Positions 58,633-64,000 of a DNA stretch of 64,000 nt are shown here, piece after piece (positions within the stretch are counted from its first letter, which is position 1; each line of letters opens with the position of its first letter). This DNA is from Rhodococcoides fascians NBRC 12155 = LMG 3623 (GTDB lineage Bacteria; Actinomycetota; Actinomycetes; Mycobacteriales; Mycobacteriaceae). A model generated the notes under the pieces. It saw nothing but the letters and a program-made list of their open reading frames with translations, ran no database searches and was not told the DNA's origin. The DNA lies in the NCBI RefSeq assembly GCF_001894785.1, contig NZ_BCWW01000006.1:310001-374000 (forward strand), read 5' to 3'. Made by a program: the position numbers and the translations under genes.

Positions 58633-60120
58633 TCAGACGGCTACCGGAGCGTCGGCATCGGCGGAGTCGGTCCTGCGCAGGTAGATCGCCCACGTGACGA
58701 TCGCGCAGACCACATAGAAGCCGAGGAACACCCAGAACGCTGTGGTTGCCGACTTCGCACTACCGGAGTACGACGCCCGCAGCACCAGGTTGATGGCGAC
58801 ACCGCCGAGTGCGCCGATGGCACCGGCGATCCCGATCAGTGCGCCGGACATCTTGCGGGACCAGTGCTGCTGTTCCTCGACCGTCATGCCCTGCAGTGCA
58901 ACAGATTTTGCAGCGAAGATCGCGGGAATCATCTTGTACACCGACCCGTTGCCGAGGCCCGAAAGCAAGAAGAGTGCGATGAATCCGATGACGAAGAGGA
59001 CCATCACAGTGCCGCTGGCCGCCCCGGGCGTCGAGTCGTCCCAGGTGCTGGCCGCTACCAGAATTCCGGTGGAGAAGGTCATGGCCACGAACGTGTACAG
59101 GGTGATTTTTCCGCCGCCGATCTTGTCGGCGAGCTTGCCGCCGAACGGACGCGACAGCGACCCCAGCAGTGGCCCGAGGAACGCGATCTGTGCAGCGTGC
59201 AGCGAGGCCTGGGCCTGCTGAGCCGCCGTGGCGGGTGCCCCGTCGGTCAATCCGGCCAGGAAGTTGATCTGGAGTACCTGCCCGAATGCGAAGCTGAAGC
59301 CGATGAACGATCCGAACGTGCCGATGTAGAGGAAGGCGATCCACCATGCGTCGGAGAACTTCAACACGTCGATCATGGAGCGGCCGTTGGTCTTCTGGTT
59401 GTCGAGGTTGTCCATGTACAGCGCGGCACCGACGGCGGCGATCGCGATGAACACCAGGTACACGGCGCAGACGATCTCGGGTGCGGTGTTGCCGACGGTA
59501 GCGATGACCAGCAGACCGATGAGCTGGATGACCGGTACGCCGATGTTGCCTCCGCCGGCGTTCAGTCCGAGGGCCCAACCCTTTTCGCGCTGCGGATAGA
59601 AGGCGTTGATGTTCGTCATCGACGAGGCGAAGTTACCGCCGCCGACTCCGGCGAACGCCGCCACGATGATGTACGTGGTGTACGAGGCCGGGTTCAACAT
59701 GAAGTACATCGTCAACAGCGTGGGAATCAGCAACACCAGAGCGCTGAAGATGGTCCAGTTGCGCCCGCCGAATTTCGCCGTGGCGAACGTGTACGGAATG
59801 CGCAGGACAGCACCGACGAGGGTGGGGACGGCCACCAGGAAGAACTTGCCCGCGGCATCGATGCCGTAGACCGACAACGGCATGAACAACACCATCACCG
59901 ACCAGATCGACCAGATCGAGAAGCCGACGTGTTCGGCGACGACCGACCAGATCAGGTTTCGTTTGGCGATCTGCTTACCGCCGCCTTCCCACGCCTGCAC
60001 GTCCTCGGAATTCCAATGCGCGATCCGGTGATTCACCGAGACGGGAACGGTTCCGGGCGGAACGGGTGCGGTGGCAGCAGAGCCGGTTTCGGCTGAAGCG
60101 CTGCGAGAAAGGCTGGTCAC
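58633..60120 (-). CDS. narK: NarK-type nitrate/nitrite MFS transporter
   Basis: 495 residues, 12 membrane helices. Nitrate signatures FAGVGGGNFASSMTNINAFYP and GLGNGSVYKMIPAIF are present. Imports nitrate or exports nitrite; the context favours uptake for assimilation. GTG with AGGAGG upstream; 59 bases before nirB. No nitrate reductase gene is in the window. Confidence 0.92.
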   Translation of the reverse strand: MTSLSRSASAETGSAATAPVPPGTVPVSVNHRIAHWNSEDVQAWEGGGKQIAKRNLIWSVVAEHVGFSIWSIWSVMVLFMPLSVYGIDAAGKFFLVAVPTLVGAVLRIPYTFATAKFGGRNWTIFSALVLLIPTLLTMYFMLNPASYTTYIIVAAFAGVGGGNFASSMTNINAFYPQREKGWALGLNAGGGNIGVPVIQLIGLLVIATVGNTAPEIVCAVYLVFIAIAAVGAALYMDNLDNQKTNGRSMIDVLKFSDAWWIAFLYIGTFGSFIGFSFAFGQVLQINFLAGLTDGAPATAAQQAQASLHAAQIAFLGPLLGSLSRPFGGKLADKIGGGKITLYTFVAMTFSTGILVAASTWDDSTPGAASGTVMVLFVIGFIALFLLSGLGNGSVYKMIPAIFAAKSVALQGMTVEEQQHWSRKMSGALIGIAGAIGALGGVAINLVLRASYSGSAKSATTAFWVFLGFYVVCAIVTWAIYLRRTDSADADAPVAV

Positions 60121-60260
60121 GTATGGCCTCCTGGTTCGGTGAGTGACACCAAGATAGGAAAGCCATGTTGCAGCGGCGCTGCGTGCGGTGACCCGCTGAT
60201 TAACTCGTTCTCACCCGCTCGTCGACGCGTACGTGAGATCGAACGCGTCGACGAGCCGGG

Positions 60261-61502
60261 TCACCAGGAGTCTTCGAGCATCCGAGGTCGACAGCACAGA
60301 TAGCCGCCGACCAGCAGAATCACAACGCATCCGGTGAGCAGCGTCAGCGGCAATCCCCAACCGCCGGACACGGTGTGCAGGAAGCCGAACAGTATCGGTC
60401 CGGTGGCCGACACCACGTAGCCCAGCCCCTGGGTGAAGCCCGAGAGCGAGGATGAGCCCACCGCGGTGCGGGTCCTGAGATTGATCAGCGTCAGCGACAT
60501 CGGAAAGGTCATCGTGCCGAGGCCGATCAGGCACACCCAGATCACCGTTCCGGCGGCAGGCGAGAAGTGCAAGCCGGAGAACCCACAGAGGTAGCACACC
60601 GCGGCGACCAGGACGAGGCCGAACGGATTTCGCAGTTTTGCGCAGAGGGTCGGCGTGGCCAGCGACGTGACCAGGCCCATCGCTCCGAACGCGGCGACCG
60701 AGGCTCCGGCCAACCCCTCGCCGATACCCGAGTCGATCAACAGCGTCGGCAGCCACGTCAACATCGAATACGTGATCAGCGACGTCATCGCGAACATCAT
60801 CACCATTCCCCACGCGAGCGAGGATCGATGGATGCGGCCGCCGGATCGGGTGTGCACGGCCGCCGAACCGGCCTCGGCAGAGACGTCCTTCTCGTCGCGA
60901 CCACGTCGGGCGATCACGACACCGAGCCACGGCAATGCTGCGGCAACACCGACGATCGCCCAGACCCCGATGGAGAGCCGCCACCCGTGGGCATCGGCGA
61001 CCGGAACCGCGAGCAGCGGCGGAATCATGGTGCTGATCTGGAGTGCACAGATGTAGATGGTGCTGACCACTGCGAGTCGATCCGAGAAGTACCGCTTGAC
61101 CAGAGGTGGAATGACGACGTTTCCGATACCCATGCCGGCGAGGGCGATCGCGGACAGCGCCAGCAACGACGCCGTGTTCGGCGCGAATGCCCGGGTGGCC
61201 ATCCCGATCGTGGTCAACGCCATGGCGAGCAGGGCGGCGCGCTCGAGACCGGTGCGCTTGGCGAGAAGCGGTGTCGCCAACCCGAACACGGCGAACATCG
61301 CCGGCGGCAGCATCCCGACGACGCCGATGACGGCATCCCCGAACTGCAGATCCGTTGCGATCCTGCCGAACAGAGGGCTGATGGACGTCACGGCGGCGCG
61401 CAGCGTCAGCGCAGAAAGAACGATGGCGGCGAACACCAGCAGTCGGCCGCGAACGAGTGATGTACCGGTCTGGGTGGTCTCGGAAACGGTAGGCGCACTC
61501 AC
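60261..61502 (-). CDS. CynX/NimT-type MFS transporter
   Basis: 413 residues with about 12 helices: LSALTLRAAVTSISPLFGRI, GMGIGNVVIPPLVKRYF, LSGFTQGLGYVVSATGPILFG, typical of the CynX/NimT (cyanate, nitroimidazole export) branch. GTG at 61502 is chosen because a -10 sits exactly seven bases upstream, which would make the transcript leaderless. Divergent from the GntR gene, likely its regulator. Confidence 0.87.
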   Translation of the reverse strand: MSAPTVSETTQTGTSLVRGRLLVFAAIVLSALTLRAAVTSISPLFGRIATDLQFGDAVIGVVGMLPPAMFAVFGLATPLLAKRTGLERAALLAMALTTIGMATRAFAPNTASLLALSAIALAGMGIGNVVIPPLVKRYFSDRLAVVSTIYICALQISTMIPPLLAVPVADAHGWRLSIGVWAIVGVAAALPWLGVVIARRGRDEKDVSAEAGSAAVHTRSGGRIHRSSLAWGMVMMFAMTSLITYSMLTWLPTLLIDSGIGEGLAGASVAAFGAMGLVTSLATPTLCAKLRNPFGLVLVAAVCYLCGFSGLHFSPAAGTVIWVCLIGLGTMTFPMSLTLINLRTRTAVGSSSLSGFTQGLGYVVSATGPILFGFLHTVSGGWGLPLTLLTGCVVILLVGGYLCCRPRMLEDSW

Positions 61503-61508
61503 CGCGTA

Positions 61509-61538
61509 ATCATAGGATGACCGGATCATCGGGTGCAA
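61509..61538 (-). promoter_or_regulatory. Leaderless promoter of the CynX/NimT-type gene with an operator
   Basis: -35 TTGCAC (61533-61538), 18-base spacer, -10 TATGAT (61509-61514), then the predicted start at the GTG. The spacer holds an inverted repeat GATGA-CCGGA-TCATC (61516-61530), a suitable GntR operator. Confidence 0.7.
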
Positions 61539-61600
61539 CGCAGTATCATCGTCGGCGCAGCACCCCGAGCACTGCACCGCCCCCAGAACGAGGAGCCTCC

Positions 61601-62293
61601 GTGCGCCAGGTCCACCGATCGAGCCTGATCACCCAGGTCACTGCAGCCCTGCGCGACGAGATCACGTCGAAACGATGGCCGGTCGGCAGCAGAATTCCCA
61701 CCGAACCGGAGCTGTGCGAGATGACCGGCACCGGGCGAAACACGGTTCGTGAGGCCGTTCAGGCACTCGTCCACGCCGGCATGGTCGAGCGACGGCAGGG
61801 GTCGGGAACGTTCGTCATGACCTGCTCGGACCTCGGCGGCACCCTGGGCAAGTACTTCTCGGACGCCCGTTATCGCGACGTCACCGAGCTCCGGGAAACT
61901 CTCGAGGTGACCGCAGCAGCATTGGCTGCGGATCGACGCGACGAGCACGACATCCGAGAGATGAACGACGCCCTCGAGAACCGCAATGTCGCCTGGTCGA
62001 GCGGCGACGTGCCGTTGGCCGACGCCGTACGAATCGACGCGCGCCTGCATCGGAGCATCGTCGCCGCCAGCCACAACGCGATCTACCTGGAGTTCTACGA
62101 CTCGTTGCTACCGGTGATCCACGAGACGATCAGAGAACACGCCACTGCTCACGACGACGACTACGTCGCCGAGCACACAGCCCTCGTCGACGCCATCGTG
62201 GACGGTGATTCGGCCCGGGCAATCGCCTCCGCCCGGTCGCTGTTCCGCGAACTCTCCGCCCCTCCGGGCCACGCGCCCGAACCTACAGAATGA
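61601..62293 (+). CDS. FadR-subfamily (FCD) GntR transcription regulator
   Basis: 230 residues: winged helix 1-75 (GSRIPTEPELCEMTGTGRNTVREAVQAL, VERRQGSGTFV) and an FCD ligand/metal domain (RETLEVTAAALAA, DARLHRSIVAASHN, EHTALVDAI). GTG start with AGGAG six bases upstream. Divergent with the transporter. Confidence 0.92.
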   Translation: MRQVHRSSLITQVTAALRDEITSKRWPVGSRIPTEPELCEMTGTGRNTVREAVQALVHAGMVERRQGSGTFVMTCSDLGGTLGKYFSDARYRDVTELRETLEVTAAALAADRRDEHDIREMNDALENRNVAWSSGDVPLADAVRIDARLHRSIVAASHNAIYLEFYDSLLPVIHETIREHATAHDDDYVAEHTALVDAIVDGDSARAIASARSLFRELSAPPGHAPEPTE

Positions 62294-63146
62294 GACGCAC
62301 CAGATCTGCCGTGCGCGCGAGGCCGGGAAATGCCTCCGACGTCGACCGCGGATGAAGTGCGTGCACAGCCAGACGAAACATCAACGCGCGCAACAGCATC
62401 TGCGGCCATTCCGGTAGATCGTCCCACCGGCCCACCAGACCGTCGTCGGCGTCTCCCCACGAGAGCGCGTCCACCACGGCGACGCCGGCAGCCCACGACG
62501 CCGGACGCCAGTACGGGGTGATATCGCTGATCCCCGGAGCATCGCTGCCGGAGAACAACACCGTCCCGAACAGGTCGCCGTGTACCAATTGGTCCGGCGA
62601 TTCGACGGGCTTACGCAGTGTCGCAAGCTGTTTGACCAATTCGAGGCTGCTCTTGCCGTCACTCGACGACGGCTCCGGCGCACCCGCACCGCGAGCGGTC
62701 CGTAGCGGAACGGCCTCCCAGGCGGCCCGGTCGGCCGCGACGAACACGTCGACGTCGGCCCACGGGGCGACGGGTGGCTGCACCAAGAAGCGGGGACGTT
62801 CCAACTGCGCGGTCGCTGCGTGCAACCGCATGGACAACGAGACCACTTCGTCGTGGCGAGGCTCGGGTTCGCCTGCGACGAACGTATCTGCACGCCAACC
62901 GGACACGACGTATCGACCATCGGTCGAGCGCACCGGTCGAGCGAGGCGCACACCGTCCACAGTCAGTGTTTCTCGCACCTTCGCAGACCAGGCTGCGCGA
63001 GCGTGATCGGCGACGGGCGAGAGCACGACGTCACCCAGACGCCACCCTCCGTCCCAGTCCGCACCCAGTGGCGCAGGCTCGACATCGCGCAGCCCGAACG
63101 TAGAGATCACGTGCTGAGGAGGTTCGACAGAGCTCACGAACGCCAC
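62283..63146 (-). CDS. TIGR02569 actinobacterial protein (kinase-like fold)
   Basis: 287 residues, Rv3205c homologue. HVISTFGLRDVEPAPLG, GGWRLGDVVLSPV and VHGDLFGTVLFSG resemble an aminoglycoside-phosphotransferase-like core (HGDL), but activity is unknown. GTG 63146 or 63137. Overlaps the GntR end by 11 bases; 59 bases after moeZ. Confidence 0.82.
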   Translation of the reverse strand: MAFVSSVEPPQHVISTFGLRDVEPAPLGADWDGGWRLGDVVLSPVADHARAAWSAKVRETLTVDGVRLARPVRSTDGRYVVSGWRADTFVAGEPEPRHDEVVSLSMRLHAATAQLERPRFLVQPPVAPWADVDVFVAADRAAWEAVPLRTARGAGAPEPSSSDGKSSLELVKQLATLRKPVESPDQLVHGDLFGTVLFSGSDAPGISDITPYWRPASWAAGVAVVDALSWGDADDGLVGRWDDLPEWPQMLLRALMFRLAVHALHPRSTSEAFPGLARTADLVRLIL

Positions 63147-63205
63147 GGTACCGCCGATCGGGCAGAGCTCTGCGGACGACGCGCGCATGCGGCCCAGCCG
63201 CCACG

Positions 63206-64000
63206 TCAGTAGATGGGCAGGCCGGGCTCGATCTGCTTGGCCCACTCCACGATTCCGCCGTCGAGATGGGTTGCGTCGGTGAAACCGGCACCGACGAGTG
63301 CGTCGAGAACCTCCGCGGACCTGATGCCGGTTTTGCAGTACAGAACGATCGGTACCTGCTGTGGCAGCTCGGCCAACGCCGCCCCGGACAGAATTCGCCC
63401 GCGTGGTATCAGCCGAGCGCCCTCGATGCGGACGATGTCCCACTCCACCGGCTCACGCACGTCGATCAAGGCGACCTCGCGTCCGGAATCCAACATCGCC
63501 CGTAGCTGCTCGGGGCTGATCGAGGCGTCGTCGGATTCGACGGCCGGCACCACCCCGCAGAAGGCGTCGTAGTCGATCAGTTCCGTGATCGGGGTTCGGT
63601 GCGGATCACGGGCCAGTCCGACGGTTCGGTAGCTCATGGCCAACGCGTCGTAGATCATCAGCCGTCCCAGCAGCGTCTCGCCTATTCCGGTGATCAACTT
63701 GATGGCTTCGGTCACCATCACCGACCCGATCGAGGCGCAGAGCACGCCCAGGACGCCACCCTCGGCGCAGGAGGGCACCATTCCCGGCGGCGGAGCCTCG
63801 GGGTACAGATCTCGATAGTTGATCCCGACGCCGCCCGGAGCTGCATCCCAGAACACCGAGACCTGCCCCTCGAACCGGTAGATCGAACCCCACACGTACG
63901 GGATACCGACCAGTGCGGCCGCGTCGTTGACGAGGTATCGGGTGGCGAAGTTGTCGGTGCCGTCGAGAACGAGATCGTAATTGCCGAAGATGTCGATCGC
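63206..64000 (-). CDS. moeZ: MoeZ/MoeB-type adenylyltransferase-sulfurtransferase, partial
   Basis: C-terminal 264 codons; the N terminus lies beyond the right edge. E1-like part with DLVLDGTDNFATRYLVND and FRDLYP-type loop (NYRDLYPEAPPPG), then a rhodanese domain with the active loop CKTGIRS. Activates and sulfurates the sulfur carrier for molybdopterin, thiamine or cysteine pathways. Rv3206c homologue; two zinc Cys of the E1 part are not all visible. Confidence 0.9.
   Translation of the reverse strand, partial: AIDIFGNYDLVLDGTDNFATRYLVNDAAALVGIPYVWGSIYRFEGQVSVFWDAAPGGVGINYRDLYPEAPPPGMVPSCAEGGVLGVLCASIGSVMVTEAIKLITGIGETLLGRLMIYDALAMSYRTVGLARDPHRTPITELIDYDAFCGVVPAVESDDASISPEQLRAMLDSGREVALIDVREPVEWDIVRIEGARLIPRGRILSGAALAELPQQVPIVLYCKTGIRSAEVLDALVGAGFTDATHLDGGIVEWAKQIEPGLPIY

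Noticed and set aside
60121..60260. GlnR box upstream of narK
   Set aside because: Several GTnAC-like pieces occur, but none shows the two correctly spaced half-sites.

Overview
The window is high-GC actinobacterial chromosome, almost certainly Rhodococcus or a close relative (Corynebacteriales, Nocardiaceae). Supporting evidence: Lsr2, WhiB7, UvrD2, AdnAB, a mycoredoxin, a resuscitation-promoting factor, FadE23/FadE24, many GTG starts, and gene order recalled from Mycobacterium tuberculosis in four blocks (Rv0446c-Rv0449c; Rv3100c-Rv3105c; Rv3137/3139/3140; Rv3193c-Rv3206c). No phage, insertion sequence, CRISPR array or obvious island was seen; this is mostly core genome with a few decayed or rearranged genes.

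Layout. 1-7 kb: a COG0523 GTPase (cut by the window edge), a secreted amidase, lsr2, tRNA-Ala(GGC), a membrane-anchored DsbA-like protein, then pgm with a translationally coupled MFS transporter. 6.5-12.7 kb: a six-gene minus-strand operon for membrane-lipid fatty-acid modification (hydrolase, FAD oxidoreductase, DUF1365, two cyclopropane-synthase-type methyltransferases, DUF1295), joined mostly by 4-bp start/stop overlaps. 12.8-20.4 kb: tmRNA (ssrA), a nucleoside-sugar-type dehydrogenase, an EamA exporter, smpB, ftsX, ftsE, a proline/threonine-rich membrane protein, an MscS channel and prfB. The two partners of trans-translation, ssrA and smpB, lie 2.4 kb apart. 20.5-25.2 kb: carbonic anhydrase, hisN-like phosphatase, DUF1304, and fadE24-fadE23 behind a perfect palindrome.

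25.3-30 kb is the accessory-looking part: a DGPF protein with an ECF42-type sigma factor, a decayed GNAT acetyltransferase, a small acidic protein followed by a degenerate GyrB-ATPase-like protein, an Imm5-like protein, initiator tRNA-Met, and an Rpf with a 500-base untranslated upstream region. At 30.0-31.7 kb the UPF0182 membrane-protein gene (Rv3193c homologue) is broken: its middle section is inverted and about 440 codons are missing.

31.9-51.9 kb: a long Rv3194c-Rv3204-like block: PPA1309 protein, Lon/PDZ protease, DUF2342 metalloprotease, TOMM-type protein, ABC1 kinase, whiB7 with an attenuator-type leader, uvrD2, mycoredoxin, nudC, a K+ channel, the AdnAB end-resection helicase-nuclease, lipV, an alkyltransferase-like protein and a thioesterase. 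51.9-60.1 kb: nitrate/nitrite assimilation and its cofactors: a MobA-MoeA fusion, a sirohydrochlorin chelatase, a uroporphyrinogen-III synthase/winged-helix fusion, nirD, nirB (siroheme enzyme) and narK. 60.2-64 kb: a CynX/NimT-type exporter divergent from its likely GntR regulator, a TIGR02569 protein, and moeZ cut by the right edge.
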